Below are positions 1 through 9,748 of a stretch of 64,000 nucleotides of DNA, one piece after another. A model generated the notes under the pieces. The model had not been told where the DNA came from. It did no database searches and worked only from the letters and a program-made list of their open reading frames with translations. This stretch comes from Mycolicibacterium parafortuitum (GTDB lineage: Bacteria > Actinomycetota > Actinomycetes > Mycobacteriales > Mycobacteriaceae). A program made the translations under genes and the position numbers. Every line of letters starts with the position of its first letter. Positions within the stretch are counted from its first letter, which is position 1. Where the stretch lies: NCBI RefSeq assembly GCF_002086815.1, contig NZ_MVID01000002.1, forward strand, positions 1 to 64,000. Reading direction: 5' to 3'.

Positions 1-681
1 GCCCCCGAGGCCCCCGCCCCCGCGCCCGAAGCGGTGCCCTTCGACGCACTGTCCGCGCCTGCTCCGGTCGAGCCGGTGTCCGTGCCGGTGCCGGTCGAAG
101 GTCGCCAGAGCGCGGTGATCGCCGCGGCCAACTGGGACGTCGCCCCCGCACCCGCCCCGGGTGAACCGCAGATGTGGTCGCTGGGGTTGGATGCGGCTCC
201 GCTGCAGCCGGCGCCGGTTGCGCCGCCGCTGCCCCCGGTCGCCCCGGAACCGGTGCCTGCCCCGGCCCCGGCTGCGGTCGCCGCGCCTGCGGCCGATCCG
301 CTGGCGGCTCCGGCTCCGGCCGAGGTGCCTCACCTGGCCAGCCCGGACAACCTGCCTCCCGGTACCGCACCGCTGCCGCAGGGACCCAAGCAGGGCCCGA
401 ACGTCACGTATCTGAAGGAGATCTGGCACGCGATCCAGACCCAGGAGATCTCGGGTTCGGATGCGCTGCTGGCCCTGACCCAGCGTCCGCTGACCGCAAA
501 CGACACCCGGACGCCGATCCCGGTCGGCGCGATGCCTCCGGCCGGCGCACCGGTGCCTGACGCGGCTGTCCCCGGTGCTCCTGCACCGCTGGCCGCGCCG
601 CCCGCTCCGGCGGACGCCGCTGCTGCGCCGCTGCCGGCTCCGGGTGCCCCGGCCCCCGCCCCGGTGTTGCCTCCGGCCTGA
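1..681 (+). CDS. rpfA: Resuscitation-promoting factor RpfA, C-terminal part (5' end outside window)
   Basis: The frame is open from base 1 and ends at a TGA at 679-681, so only the last 226 codons are present. Most of it is low-complexity Pro/Ala/Val sequence. A short ordered segment near residues 134-160 of the visible part (NVTYLKEIWHAIQTQEISG, then SDALLALTQ) resembles the conserved tail of M. tuberculosis RpfA. RpfA is a secreted peptidoglycan-cleaving protein that promotes exit from dormancy; its catalytic domain would lie upstream. The neighbours moaE-mog-moaC and ercc3 reproduce the rpfA neighbourhood of M. tuberculosis. The assignment rests on the tail motif plus synteny. The gene is convergent with moaE. 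Confidence 0.85.
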   Translation, partial: APEAPAPAPEAVPFDALSAPAPVEPVSVPVPVEGRQSAVIAAANWDVAPAPAPGEPQMWSLGLDAAPLQPAPVAPPLPPVAPEPVPAPAPAAVAAPAADPLAAPAPAEVPHLASPDNLPPGTAPLPQGPKQGPNVTYLKEIWHAIQTQEISGSDALLALTQRPLTANDTRTPIPVGAMPPAGAPVPDAAVPGAPAPLAAPPAPADAAAAPLPAPGAPAPAPVLPPA

Positions 682-697
682 GCCGGCCGCTGACCGC

Positions 698-763
698 TAC
701 GCGCTGCCTGACCGCTGCGCTCCGCTACGCGCTGCCTGACCGCTGCGCTCCGCTACGCGCTGT
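698..763. repeat. 28-bp tandem repeat between rpfA and moaE
   Basis: A 28-bp unit beginning TACGCGCTGCCTGACCGCTG occurs at 698-725 and again, identically, at 726-753. A third partial copy (TACGCGCTG) starts at 754. The last copy runs into the stop codon of moaE. No terminator is visible in this short convergent gap. Confidence 0.85.
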
Positions 764-1178
764 TCACCCATTCGTCGGTGCCGTCGGCGAAGAACTGGTG
801 CTTCCAGACCGGTAGCCGCTCCTTGACGCGGTCGACCAGGCGGGCGCAGGTCTCGAACGCCGCCCCGCGGTGATCCGCCGCGACGGCGGCGACCAGCGCG
901 GCGTCTCCGATGTGCAGGATTCCGACGCGGTGGCTGACCGCGATGGCGCGCACCCCGTGGCTCTCGGCCGCGATCTCGGCGGCGACGTCGGCCAGCGTCT
1001 GCTCGGCGCTCGGATGGGCCGAGTACTCCAGCCGCGTCACACCGCGGCCGCCGTCGTGGTCACGCACCACACCCGCGAACGTGACCACCGCGCCCGCGGA
1101 CTCGTGGGCGACCAGCGTCTCGTGTTCCGCGGTGTCGATCGGAGTCTCGGTCAGCGCGGCGCGCAGGACGGCGGTCAT
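753..1178 (-). CDS. moaE: Molybdopterin synthase catalytic subunit MoaE
   Basis: This 141-residue protein is the large subunit of molybdopterin synthase. It transfers sulfur from the MoaD thiocarboxylate to precursor Z (cPMP) to form molybdopterin. Family features visible are [12 protein letters not shown] near the N-terminus, [10 protein letters not shown] in the middle, and the lysine-containing [12 protein letters not shown] near the end. The ATG overlaps the mog stop codon in an ATGA (1175-1178), so it is the last gene of a moaC-mog-moaE unit. It corresponds to moaE2 of M. tuberculosis. No moaD gene is present, so the small subunit must be encoded elsewhere. Confidence 0.93.
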   Translation of the reverse strand: MTAVLRAALTETPIDTAEHETLVAHESAGAVVTFAGVVRDHDGGRGVTRLEYSAHPSAEQTLADVAAEIAAESHGVRAIAVSHRVGILHIGDAALVAAVAADHRGAAFETCARLVDRVKERLPVWKHQFFADGTDEWVNSA

Positions 1179-1657
1179 CGCGGGTGATCCTTGCCTTGCA
1201 GTTGGTCCAGCGCGTGGTCGAGCACGTCGGCCAGCACGCCGAGGCCGTCTTTGACGCCGCCGACCGAGCCGGGCAGGTTGACGATCAGTGTGCGCCCGGC
1301 GACGCCGCAGACGCCGCGGGACAGCACCGAGGTCGGCACGTGGGGCAGCCCGGACCGCCGGATCGCGTCGGCCAGGCCGGGGATCTGGTAGTCGAGGAGC
1401 TCCGCGGTGTACTGCGGGGTGGAGTCGGTCGGTGAGATGCCGGTGCCGCCGGAGGTCAGGATGACGTCGGGGCGCCCGGCGAGGGCGGTGCGCAGCGCCT
1501 GCGCGACGGGTTCGCCGTCGGCGACCACGACCGCCGCCGGGGTGCCGATGCCGCGGGCGTTGAGCCAGTCGACCAGGATCGGGCCGCAGCGGTCCTCGTA
1601 GACGCCCCCGGAGGCCCGGGTAGAGGCGATGACGACGACGCCGTAGCGCGTTGTCAC
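1175..1657 (-). CDS. mog: Molybdopterin adenylyltransferase Mog
   Basis: This 160-residue MogA/MoaB-type protein activates molybdopterin by adenylylation before molybdenum insertion. It shows the MoCF-binding motif [13 protein letters not shown] (residues about 66-78) and a conserved [11 protein letters not shown] segment near residues 127-137. I chose the GTG at 1657 because it forms a GTGA overlap with the moaC stop and begins directly at the first beta strand ([10 protein letters not shown]). The open frame continues upstream only as an Arg/His-rich shadow of moaC. Length is normal for the family. Confidence 0.92.
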   Translation of the reverse strand: MTTRYGVVVIASTRASGGVYEDRCGPILVDWLNARGIGTPAAVVVADGEPVAQALRTALAGRPDVILTSGGTGISPTDSTPQYTAELLDYQIPGLADAIRRSGLPHVPTSVLSRGVCGVAGRTLIVNLPGSVGGVKDGLGVLADVLDHALDQLQGKDHPR

Positions 1658-2136
1658 CGGGTCCACGTCCCGGTCTTGCCGCCTTCCTTGTGCACCACCT
1701 GGATCCCGTCGATGCGGGCTGCCCGGTCCACCGCCTTGATCATGTCGTAGACCGTCAGCGCCGCGACGCTGACCGCGGTCAGGGCCTCCATCTCGACGCC
1801 GGTGCGGTCGGTGGTGCGCACCGTGGCGGTGATGCCGACGGCTCCGGGCGTGTCGTGGCCGCCGACGGTGAAATCGATGTCGACGCCGGTGATCGCCAGC
1901 GGATGACACAGCGGCACGAGATCGCTGGTGCGCTTGGCGGCCAGGATGCCCGCCACCCGTGCGGTCGCCAGCGCGTCACCCTTGGGCAGCCCGTTGGCAG
2001 AGATCATCGCGACGACGTCGGGCGTGGTGTGCACCGTGCCCTCGGCGACGGCGACACGCTTGGTCACGGCCTTGGCCGAGACGTCGACCATGTGGGCGGC
2101 GCCGGTCTCGTCGAGATGCGAGAGGCGGTCGGACAC
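1654..2136 (-). CDS. moaC: Cyclic pyranopterin monophosphate synthase MoaC
   Basis: This 160-residue protein converts the MoaA product 3',8-cH2GTP into cyclic pyranopterin monophosphate, the first stable intermediate of the molybdenum cofactor. It carries the family signature [12 protein letters not shown] (residues about 76-87) and the acidic/lysine segment DMIKAVDR near residue 130 that holds catalytic residues. It overlaps mog by 4 nt and lies 2 nt downstream of the small gene at 2139-2324, so these four genes are probably cotranscribed. It corresponds to moaC2. Confidence 0.94.
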   Translation of the reverse strand: MSDRLSHLDETGAAHMVDVSAKAVTKRVAVAEGTVHTTPDVVAMISANGLPKGDALATARVAGILAAKRTSDLVPLCHPLAITGVDIDFTVGGHDTPGAVGITATVRTTDRTGVEMEALTAVSVAALTVYDMIKAVDRAARIDGIQVVHKEGGKTGTWTR

Positions 2137-2138
2137 CG

Positions 2139-2324
2139 CTACTTGTTGACGACGGTGACAGCTTGGATGAAGGGGAGCTCTTCCGCCGGCAACGGGAATG
2201 TCACCTCACCGAACGGCGACAGAGCGCCGGTGCGGTCGGTGGCAAGCTCGCTGACCGCGTGGTCATCGGGATCGGTCGTCGGCCAGCCCGGATCGACGTA
2301 ACGGTTCTTCTTGTCATCAGCCAC
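2139..2324 (-). CDS. Small conserved mycobacterial protein (Rv0863 position)
   Basis: This 61-residue hydrophilic protein has no recognised domain. It starts with [18 protein letters not shown] and ends just before moaC, so it is the first gene of the molybdenum-cofactor unit. The same position in M. tuberculosis is occupied by the uncharacterised Rv0863. It has no signal peptide or membrane segment. Function unknown; its place suggests only cotranscription with moaC-mog-moaE. Confidence 0.7.
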   Translation of the reverse strand: MADDKKNRYVDPGWPTTDPDDHAVSELATDRTGALSPFGEVTFPLPAEELPFIQAVTVVNK

Positions 2325-2389
2325 GCTGACATTGTGGCAGGCCGATCGCCGACTGGCGACGTCGGGCGGCTCCTTTACGCTGGTCAGCG

Positions 2390-4657
2390 ATGAGTGTTAA
2401 GAGTCCGGGCGTGCCCCTGGCCGCCTGGTTGGCCGAATCCGACGACGAACAGCTGATCACGCTGTTGCGTCTGCGGCCCGACCTCACCCAACCGCCGCCG
2501 GGCAGCATCGCGGCGTTGGCGGCCCGCGCGGCCGCCCGCCAGTCGGTCAAAGCGGCCACCGACGACCTGGACTTCCTGCATCTGGCGGTGCTCGACGCGC
2601 TGCTCACACTGCATGCCGACACCGGCACCGTGACGTTCACCGACCTGACCGCCCTGCTGGGCGAACGGGCCGACGGCGCCGACCTGCGGGCCGCGGTCGA
2701 GGACCTGTGCGTGCGGGCGCTGGTGTGGGGCGACCTGACCGGCGACGGTGCGCTGCGGGTCGCCGCCGAGGTGGCGTCGAGCCTGCCCTGGTACCCGGGC
2801 CAGGTCACCGTCGAGAGCACGTCGCTGTCGGCGGCCGAGATCACCGAAGCCCTCGCGTCGCTCGACGACCCCGCGCGCGACCTGCTGGACAAGCTGGTGG
2901 ACGGCTCGCCGATCGGCCGCACCCGCGACGCGATGCCCGGTACCCCGCCGGACCGGCCGGTGCCGAGGCTGCTGGCCGCCGGGCTGCTGCGCCGCCTCGA
3001 CGACGACACCGTGATCCTGCCGCGCGTGGTCGGCCAGGTGCTGCGCGGCGAGACCCCGGGCCCGGTCAGCCTGTCCCGTCCGGACCCGACGGTGACGAGG
3101 ACCAAGGCCGCCGACGTCGACGCCGTCGCCGCAGGAGCGGCACTGGACTTCCTCCGCGAGACCGAGGTGGTTCTCGAAACCCTCAGTGAGGCACCGGTTC
3201 CCGAACTGCGCAGTGGCGGCCTGGGGATCCGTGAGGTCAAACGGCTGACCAAGGTCACCGGTATCGACGAACGCCGGCTGGGCCTGATCCTGGAGGTCGC
3301 GGCGGGGGCGGGTCTGATCGCACCCGGCATCCCGGAGCCGGATCCGAACGACACCGCCGCGTCGGCGTGGGCGCCGACGGTGGCCGCCGACCGGTTCATC
3401 GAGTCGACGCCTGCCGCCAAATGGCATCAGATGGCGACGGCATGGCTGGAACTGCCGGGCCGGCCGAGCTTGATCGGCAGCCGTGGCGCTGACGGAAAAC
3501 CCTTTGCCGCACTGTCGGATTCGCTGTTCTCAACCGCCGCACCGCTGGACCGCCGGCTGTTACTGGAGACGCTGGCCGAGCTTGCCTCCGGCGCGGGTGT
3601 GGACGCCGACTCCGCGTCGCAGGCGATGATCTGGAAGCGCCCCCGATGGGCGGCCAGGCTGCAGCGCGAGCCCGTCGCCGATCTGCTCACCGAGGCGCAC
3701 GCCGTCGGCGCGGTCGGGCGCGGCGCGCTCTGCACCCCGCTGCGGCGTCTGCTCGCCGGCGGTGACGACGACGTCGTGATCGCGGCGATGGACAAGGTGC
3801 TGCCCGCCCCGATCGACCACTTCCTGCTGCAGGCGGATCTGACGGTCATCGTTCCGGGCCCGTTGCAGCGTGACCTGGCCGAACAGTTGGCCGCCGTCGC
3901 AACCGTGGAATCCGCGGGCGCGGCGATGGTCTATCGCATCGACGAGTCGTCGGTGCGGCGCGCGCTGGACACCGGCAAGACCGCGGGCGGGCTACACGCA
4001 CTGTTCGAACGGCATTCGAAAACGCCTGTCCCGCAGGCCCTGACGTATCTGATCGACGATGTCGCGCGCCGGCACGGGCAGTTGCGCGTGGGTATGGCGT
4101 CGTCGTTCGTGCGCTGCGAGGACGCCGCGCTGCTGGCCCAGGCCGTCGCCGCGCCCGCCACCGAGCAGGTGGAGTTGCGGCTGCTGGCCCCGACGGTCGC
4201 GGTGTCGCAGGCACCGATCTCGGAGGTGCTCAACGCGTTACGGGTCGCGGGCTTCGCCCCGGCCGCCGAGGACACCACCGGCGCCATCGTCGATCTGCGC
4301 AGCCGCGGCGCACGGGTGCCCGCACCGGGCCGTCGCCGCGGCTACCGGCACTCCACGGCGCCGACCGACCAGACCCTCGCCGCGATCGTCGCCGTGCTGC
4401 GCAAGGTCGCGTCGGCGCCGCCGACGGGTCTGCGGCTGGATCCCGCCGTCGCGATCTCGGAGCTGCAACAGGCCGCGCATCTGCAGGAGTCCGTCGTGAT
4501 CGGCTATGTCGATCCCGCCGGGGTGGCGACCCAGCGGGTGGTGTCCCCGATCAACGTGCGTGGCGGGCAGCTGACCGCCTACGACCCGGCGTCGGGGCGG
4601 GTGCGGGAGTTCGCGATCCACCGCGTCACGTCGGTGGTGTCGGCGAACGCCAGCTGA
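2390..4657 (+). CDS. XPB-associated helicase-like protein (Rv0862c family)
   Basis: This 755-residue protein belongs to the actinobacterial family found next to XPB/Ercc3 helicase, annotated as helicase C-terminal-like or WYL-like winged-helix. No Walker A or DEAD-type box is visible, so it is unlikely to be an ATPase itself. The C-terminal part (about 460-590) resembles a degenerate helicase C domain ([23 protein letters not shown]). The last 80 residues ([26 protein letters not shown]) look like a WYL-type beta-rich module. The conserved neighbourhood suggests a DNA-repair partner of XPB, which is inference. A -10-like TACGCT (2376-2381) sits 8 nt before the ATG, so the mRNA may be leaderless. 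Confidence 0.75.
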   Translation: MSVKSPGVPLAAWLAESDDEQLITLLRLRPDLTQPPPGSIAALAARAAARQSVKAATDDLDFLHLAVLDALLTLHADTGTVTFTDLTALLGERADGADLRAAVEDLCVRALVWGDLTGDGALRVAAEVASSLPWYPGQVTVESTSLSAAEITEALASLDDPARDLLDKLVDGSPIGRTRDAMPGTPPDRPVPRLLAAGLLRRLDDDTVILPRVVGQVLRGETPGPVSLSRPDPTVTRTKAADVDAVAAGAALDFLRETEVVLETLSEAPVPELRSGGLGIREVKRLTKVTGIDERRLGLILEVAAGAGLIAPGIPEPDPNDTAASAWAPTVAADRFIESTPAAKWHQMATAWLELPGRPSLIGSRGADGKPFAALSDSLFSTAAPLDRRLLLETLAELASGAGVDADSASQAMIWKRPRWAARLQREPVADLLTEAHAVGAVGRGALCTPLRRLLAGGDDDVVIAAMDKVLPAPIDHFLLQADLTVIVPGPLQRDLAEQLAAVATVESAGAAMVYRIDESSVRRALDTGKTAGGLHALFERHSKTPVPQALTYLIDDVARRHGQLRVGMASSFVRCEDAALLAQAVAAPATEQVELRLLAPTVAVSQAPISEVLNALRVAGFAPAAEDTTGAIVDLRSRGARVPAPGRRRGYRHSTAPTDQTLAAIVAVLRKVASAPPTGLRLDPAVAISELQQAAHLQESVVIGYVDPAGVATQRVVSPINVRGGQLTAYDPASGRVREFAIHRVTSVVSANAS

Positions 4658-4663
4658 GTCCGG

Positions 4664-7600
4664 CTACCGGAAGACGGTCACCGGCACCACCCCGGGCAGG
4701 GTGTTGCTGACACCGGAGTCGTCGGTGACGAACACCGACAGCACCCGGGTGACGCCGAGCACGTCGAGCAGCCCGCCGCCGTACTGGGTGGCCCGGAAGG
4801 TGACGGACTCCAGTGCCTGCTTGTACTGCGCGATGGTCGCCGTCCCGGTGAGGGTCAGCTCGCCGGTCGCGGTGTTGTACGACGCGGCGATCGGCACGCC
4901 GGAGATCGGTGTGTAGCCGAGGGTGTCGCCGGCGGTGAAGCGCTCGGCGATCCTGACCGACGCGCCGGTCAGCGTGGTCGAGTCGGTATCGGCGATGGTG
5001 GCCAGCGTGATCGGCTTGACCGTCGCTCCGACCTTCGGGAATGACAGGTCGGGCAGTCCGACGGTGACGACCGTCGGCCGGTCCGGGTTCTTGACCAGGG
5101 CCGCCGCGGCACCGGGCACGAGTGCGCTGAGCCCGGAATCGTCGATCACGTTGATGGTGACCGTCCGCGGCACACCCGCCCCGCCGGTGGCGGCGAACCG
5201 CACTGCTTCCAGCGCGGCCTCGTACTGGGCGACGGTCGCCGCACCCGACAGCGTGAGGGTGTCGGTGCCGTTCCAGATCGCGGTGATGGTTCCGCCGGGC
5301 GGGGTGGTGTAGCTCAGTGTGTCCCCGGCCTGGCGACCGGCGCCGAGCGCGACGGTGGCGCCGGCCAGCACCGGCGAGTCCAGATCCTCGATGGTCACCA
5401 CCGGGGCGAGCACCACCGCGGGCTTGCCGATGGTGTGGGTGGGCGGCACGGCGGTGACCACGATCGTCGGCGGCAGCGGCACAAGCGAACTCGCGAACAC
5501 GATGCCCGGGGCGGGGCTGGTGTCGCCGTCGGCTTCGGTGACGTCGATGGTCACGGTGCGGGGCAGCCCCATCTGGGTGGCGCTGAACGTGATGTTCTGC
5601 AGAACCTGCTGGTACTGCTCGACGGTCGCCTCCCCCGACAACGTCAGGGTCCAGTCGTTGGTCGCCACCACTCCGACCGGGTTTCCCGGCACCGCGGTGT
5701 ATCCGAGCTTGTCACCGGCCACCCGGTTCAGCCCGATGGCGACCACCGCGCCGGTCAGCTTGCCGTCGTCGGCGTTCGCGATGGCGACCGAGGTCAGCAG
5801 CTTCACCGGCGGCTTGCCCAAGGTGTGGACGGGCAGCCCGACCGGAGTGACGAGAAGCGGCAGCTCGACTCCGAGGCCCGGCAGCACCGTCATCGCGACC
5901 GGGGTGGGAAGCAGGCTGTCGACGCCGTCGGCGTCGGTCAAGGTGATCTCGACCGTGCGGGCCACCAGTCCCAGCGAGGTGGCACTGAAAGTGATGGCCT
6001 TCAAAGCGGTTTCGTAGTCCTGCAGGGAGTGCGCACCTGTCAGTTCGATGGTGCGGTCGTCGATCTGGTTCACGCCCACGCTGATCCCCGCAGGCGCCAC
6101 ATACCCGAGCTTGTCGCCGGCGACCGCGGTCAGCGGGGTCATCTTGACCAGAACCCGCTGCAGCGACGCCGAGTCCAGGTCGGTGATCTCGGCGACCGAC
6201 AGCAGTTTGACCGGCGCGCCACCCAGGAAGTACGGCAACCCGCCGGCGGCCAGCAGGGTCGGCGGGGCGGCCAGCGGCAGCCCGAGCACGGTCACCAGGG
6301 CCAGCGCGGGCACCAGGTTCGGCACCCCGTGTTCGTCGGTGATGGTGAACTCGACGGTCCGCGCGACCAACCCCAGATCGGTGGTGCTGAACGTGACCGC
6401 CTGCAGCGCGGCCTGGTAATCCGCCTGGCTGGCAAGGCCGCTCAGTTTCAACGTGTAGTCGTTGACCTGCTCGACGCCGATCTGGATCCCGTCGGGGGCG
6501 ACGTAACCCAGCTTGTCGCCGGGTTGCCTGCCGAGGCCGATGGTGACCGTCGCCTCGTTCATCCGCGGCGAGTCGAGGTCGACGATGGTCGCCAGGGTCA
6601 GCAGGTTCACCGGGTCTCCGCCGAGCACGTAGGGCAGCAGCCGTCCGACGACGGCCAGTGTGGGTGGTGCCTGCACAATCGGTTCGGCGTCGAATTCGAC
6701 GGTGACGGTGCGGTTGTCGGGTTGCGCGAGGCGGAAGAACCGCGCCACCGAGTGCAGCAGCTTCTGGATGCTGCCGAGCACGCCGGTCAGGTGTTCGGAG
6801 TCGTCGCGCACGACGATGTCGAACTTCACCGGCATGGGGTCGCCGAGGACCGGCAGTGTCGGGGTGAACAGGAACGTGTTGGTGGCGGGTACGCGGACCA
6901 CCAGCCCGTTGGCCGGTTGCACGATGTCGAAGGTCAGCGGGTCGCCGTTGGGGTCTTCGACGTCGAGGGTGATCAGCACCTGGCCGGTGATGATCTGCTC
7001 GGTTTCCACCGGCTTGAGCAGCACCGGGGTCTTGTTGAAGAACGTGTGCGTGATCAGGCGTCGCACCCACGCCAGCACCGCGTCACCGACCGGGGACGGC
7101 GCGGGAAGCGCGGGATCCACCAACGGTGCAACGACATTCGACACCACGGCGTTGAGCACCGGCACGGTCGCGGTGGCCTGCGTCGCCGCGGCGTCCTCGG
7201 TGGCGGCCGTTGCCGGCTCCGATACCGCGGCCGGGGCGCTTCGCACCGGCGCGGCGGGCTTCTGTGGCGCGCCGCCGATCGGGGCGGACGGGGTTTCCTC
7301 GTCGCCGACCGGCACCTCAGGTTCGTCGGCGGTCTCGACCTCGGTGAGCACCTCGGGGTCCGCCGCGGCCTCGGCCTCGTCGTCTTCGGCGGCCGAGAAG
7401 CGGGCCGACCTGTCGGATGCGTCGTCGTCGCCGGCGGTATCGGCTGTTTCATCGGAGTCGTCGGCGTCGCGGGCGGCGTCCTTGGTGGAACCGCCGGTCG
7501 ACGCCGAGGACCTGGTGGAGGCGGGCTTGGCGGGGCCGGCGTCAGCGGTCGATGTCGCCGACGAGGTCGACCCGGATGACGTCGCTCCGGATGAAGAGGA

Positions 7601-7744
7601 GTCGCCGTCGGAGTCGGCGTACGCGGTGGCCGAGTTCGCGACGGCGATCCCGATTCCGAGCGCCACCGCCAGCGCACCGACGCGGCCGACGTAGAGGGCG
7701 TACCGGGCCTGCGCCGGCTGCGGGACGGGACGGGACGCGCGCAT
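4664..7744 (-). CDS. Large exported repeat protein with cadherin/Ig-like domains
   Basis: This 1026-residue protein starts with an Arg-rich segment and a hydrophobic stretch (YVGRVGALAVALGIGIAVAN, about 19-38) followed by AYAD. That looks like a signal peptide shared by a family of mycobacterial surface proteins. Residues about 45-195 are acidic, Ser/Ala/Asp/Glu-rich linker. One Ig/cadherin-like domain (ITLDVEDPNGDPLTFD, about 258-350) follows. Then come five diverged repeats of about 130 residues, each with a LGYxxPxG-type strand and a QYxxAL(Q/E)xVTF motif, to the C-terminus. There is no LPXTG anchor or C-terminal membrane segment. It has no counterpart between Rv0862c and Rv0861c in M. tuberculosis, so it is an insertion relative to that genome. 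Likely adhesive or structural; function inferred. Confidence 0.8.
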   Translation of the reverse strand: MRASRPVPQPAQARYALYVGRVGALAVALGIGIAVANSATAYADSDGDSSSSGATSSGSTSSATSTADAGPAKPASTRSSASTGGSTKDAARDADDSDETADTAGDDDASDRSARFSAAEDDEAEAAADPEVLTEVETADEPEVPVGDEETPSAPIGGAPQKPAAPVRSAPAAVSEPATAATEDAAATQATATVPVLNAVVSNVVAPLVDPALPAPSPVGDAVLAWVRRLITHTFFNKTPVLLKPVETEQIITGQVLITLDVEDPNGDPLTFDIVQPANGLVVRVPATNTFLFTPTLPVLGDPMPVKFDIVVRDDSEHLTGVLGSIQKLLHSVARFFRLAQPDNRTVTVEFDAEPIVQAPPTLAVVGRLLPYVLGGDPVNLLTLATIVDLDSPRMNEATVTIGLGRQPGDKLGYVAPDGIQIGVEQVNDYTLKLSGLASQADYQAALQAVTFSTTDLGLVARTVEFTITDEHGVPNLVPALALVTVLGLPLAAPPTLLAAGGLPYFLGGAPVKLLSVAEITDLDSASLQRVLVKMTPLTAVAGDKLGYVAPAGISVGVNQIDDRTIELTGAHSLQDYETALKAITFSATSLGLVARTVEITLTDADGVDSLLPTPVAMTVLPGLGVELPLLVTPVGLPVHTLGKPPVKLLTSVAIANADDGKLTGAVVAIGLNRVAGDKLGYTAVPGNPVGVVATNDWTLTLSGEATVEQYQQVLQNITFSATQMGLPRTVTIDVTEADGDTSPAPGIVFASSLVPLPPTIVVTAVPPTHTIGKPAVVLAPVVTIEDLDSPVLAGATVALGAGRQAGDTLSYTTPPGGTITAIWNGTDTLTLSGAATVAQYEAALEAVRFAATGGAGVPRTVTINVIDDSGLSALVPGAAAALVKNPDRPTVVTVGLPDLSFPKVGATVKPITLATIADTDSTTLTGASVRIAERFTAGDTLGYTPISGVPIAASYNTATGELTLTGTATIAQYKQALESVTFRATQYGGGLLDVLGVTRVLSVFVTDDSGVSNTLPGVVPVTVFR

Positions 7745-8098
7745 CGATCGACCTCCGCTCTGTGCACAGTGTCCGGGGTCGGCCCGTCGGGCCGGTGGGT
7801 TCTCCCTCAGCGAAGGACACTAAGAGCAAAATAGTGACCCTCATCACAGATGCGCAAGGGCGGAAAGCGGCGCCGGCGGCGTTGCAATCTGACGAGGACT
7901 TCTGAACAGCGGCGATGCCGGCCCAGCGAATTAGAGCCTCCGACAATATGTCGGGCCTGACTGCCCGCGATCGGACCGCCGACGGTGTTCCCGCAATCTC
8001 GACGTCCTCAGCCCGGATCGCGGGCGCGGCGACCATGTCGGCCGACCCGGAATAATGGACAAACGTGACTTCATCCAGGCATCACCGCGGGAGCGCGC
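7745..8098. other. 354-bp divergent intergenic region
   Basis: The space separates the surface-protein gene (minus) from ercc3 (plus). It holds a CRP-type dyad at 7833-7848. I see no coding sequence with convincing codon bias. The ercc3 GTG has no strong Shine-Dalgarno sequence. Confidence 0.7.
7833..7848 (-). promoter_or_regulatory. Candidate CRP (cAMP receptor protein) binding site
   Basis: On the minus strand the 16-mer reads TGTGATGAGGGTCACT. It matches TGTGA-N6-TCACA, the mycobacterial CRP/Rv3676 motif, at all but the last base. Its centre is about 96 bp upstream of the surface-protein start at 7744, a position typical for activation. The match is seen directly; regulation is inference. 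Confidence 0.6.
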
Positions 8099-9748
8099 GT
8101 GACTGACGGCCCGCTCATCGTGCAATCCGACAAGACCGTGCTGCTCGAGGTCGACCACGAGCAGGCGGGGGCGGCGCGTGCCGCGATCGCCCCGTTCGCC
8201 GAGTTGGAGCGCGCGCCCGAGCACGTCCACACCTACCGCATCACCCCGCTCGCGCTGTGGAACGCGCGGGCAGCCGGACACGATGCCGAGCAGGTCGTCG
8301 ACGCGTTGGTGTCGTTCTCCCGGTACGCCGTGCCGCAGCCGTTGCTCGTCGACATCGTCGACACGATGGCCCGCTACGGCCGGCTGCAGTTGGTCAAGCA
8401 TCCCGCGCACGGTCTGACCCTGGTCAGCTTCGACCGCGCGGTGCTCGAAGAGGTGCTGCGGAACAAGAAGATCGCCCCGATGCTGGGCGCGCGGCTCGAC
8501 GACGACACGGTGATCGTGCACAACAGCGAACGCGGCCGGGTCAAGCAGATGCTGCTCAAGATCGGTTGGCCTGCTGAGGATCTCGCGGGCTACGTCGACG
8601 GTGAAGCGCACCCGATCGACCTGCAGCAGGATGGGTGGGAGCTGCGCGATTACCAGCAGATGGCCGCCGACTCGTTCTGGGACGGCGGCTCAGGCGTCGT
8701 GGTGCTGCCGTGCGGTGCGGGCAAGACGCTCGTCGGCGCGGCGGCGATGGCCAAGGCCGGCGCGACGACGCTGATCCTGGTCACGAACACCGTCGCGGGG
8801 CGGCAGTGGAAGCGCGAGCTGATCGCGCGCACGTCGCTGACCGAAGAAGAGATCGGCGAGTACTCCGGTGAGCGCAAGGAGATTCGGCCCGTCACGATCG
8901 CGACGTATCAGGTGATCACCCGGCGCACCAAGGGTGAGTACAAGCACCTCGAGCTGTTCGACAGCCGCGACTGGGGCCTGATCATCTATGACGAGGTGCA
9001 CCTGCTTCCCGCACCGGTGTTCCGGATGACCGCCGACCTGCAGTCGCGGCGCCGTCTCGGCCTGACCGCGACGCTGATCCGCGAGGACGGCCGTGAAGGC
9101 GATGTGTTCTCGCTGATCGGGCCGAAGCGGTATGACGCCCCGTGGAAGGACATCGAGGCCCAGGGCTGGATCGCGCCGGCGGAGTGCATCGAGGTGCGGG
9201 TCACGATGACCGACAACGAACGGATGCTCTACGCGACGGCCGAGCCGGAGGAGCGGTACAAGCTGTGCGCGACGGCGCACACCAAGATCGCCGTGGTGAA
9301 GTCGATCCTGGATCGGCACCCGAACGAGCCGACGCTGGTGATCGGCGCCTACCTCGACCAGCTCGACGAGCTCGGGGCCGAACTCGGCGCGCCGGTGATC
9401 CAGGGCTCGACCAAGACCGCCGAACGCGAGGAGCTGTTCGACGGTTTCCGGCGCGGCGAGATACGCACCCTGGTGGTCTCCAAGGTCGCGAACTTCTCCA
9501 TCGACCTCCCGGAAGCCAGTGTCGCGGTGCAGGTTTCAGGGACCTTCGGATCACGCCAGGAGGAGGCCCAGCGCCTGGGCCGGCTGCTGCGGCCCAAGGC
9601 CGACGGCGGTGGCGCGGTGTTCTACTCGGTGGTGTCGCGTGACAGCCTCGACGCCGAGTACGCGGCGCACCGGCAGCGCTTCCTCGCCGAGCAGGGCTAC
9701 GGCTATGTCATCAAGGATGCCGACGACCTGCTCGGGCCGGCGATCTGA
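8099..9748 (+). CDS. ercc3: DNA repair helicase XPB/Ercc3
   Basis: This 549-residue SF2 helicase is the bacterial XPB, a 3'-5' DNA translocase implicated in nucleotide excision repair. Visible motifs: N-terminal damage-recognition-like region (1-175), Walker A CGAGKT (205-210), DEVH box (298-301), GLTATL motif III (321-326) directly followed by an RED segment (IRED, 327-330), and C-terminal QRLGRLLRPK motif VI near residues 490-500. Start is GTG at 8099, giving TDGPLIVQSDK as in other actinobacterial homologues. Gene order with the upstream helicase-associated gene is as in M. tuberculosis (Rv0861c/Rv0862c) apart from the inserted surface-protein gene. Confidence 0.95.
   Translation: MTDGPLIVQSDKTVLLEVDHEQAGAARAAIAPFAELERAPEHVHTYRITPLALWNARAAGHDAEQVVDALVSFSRYAVPQPLLVDIVDTMARYGRLQLVKHPAHGLTLVSFDRAVLEEVLRNKKIAPMLGARLDDDTVIVHNSERGRVKQMLLKIGWPAEDLAGYVDGEAHPIDLQQDGWELRDYQQMAADSFWDGGSGVVVLPCGAGKTLVGAAAMAKAGATTLILVTNTVAGRQWKRELIARTSLTEEEIGEYSGERKEIRPVTIATYQVITRRTKGEYKHLELFDSRDWGLIIYDEVHLLPAPVFRMTADLQSRRRLGLTATLIREDGREGDVFSLIGPKRYDAPWKDIEAQGWIAPAECIEVRVTMTDNERMLYATAEPEERYKLCATAHTKIAVVKSILDRHPNEPTLVIGAYLDQLDELGAELGAPVIQGSTKTAEREELFDGFRRGEIRTLVVSKVANFSIDLPEASVAVQVSGTFGSRQEEAQRLGRLLRPKADGGGAVFYSVVSRDSLDAEYAAHRQRFLAEQGYGYVIKDADDLLGPAI

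Noticed and set aside
1658..1909. N-terminal extension of mog
   Set aside because: The extension is an Arg/His-rich out-of-frame reading of moaC; the GTG at 1657 with the GTGA overlap is the proper start.
5435..7579. Long plus-strand frame opposite the surface-protein gene
   Set aside because: It is the complementary shadow of the repeat gene with unnatural Gly/Arg/Asp-rich composition.
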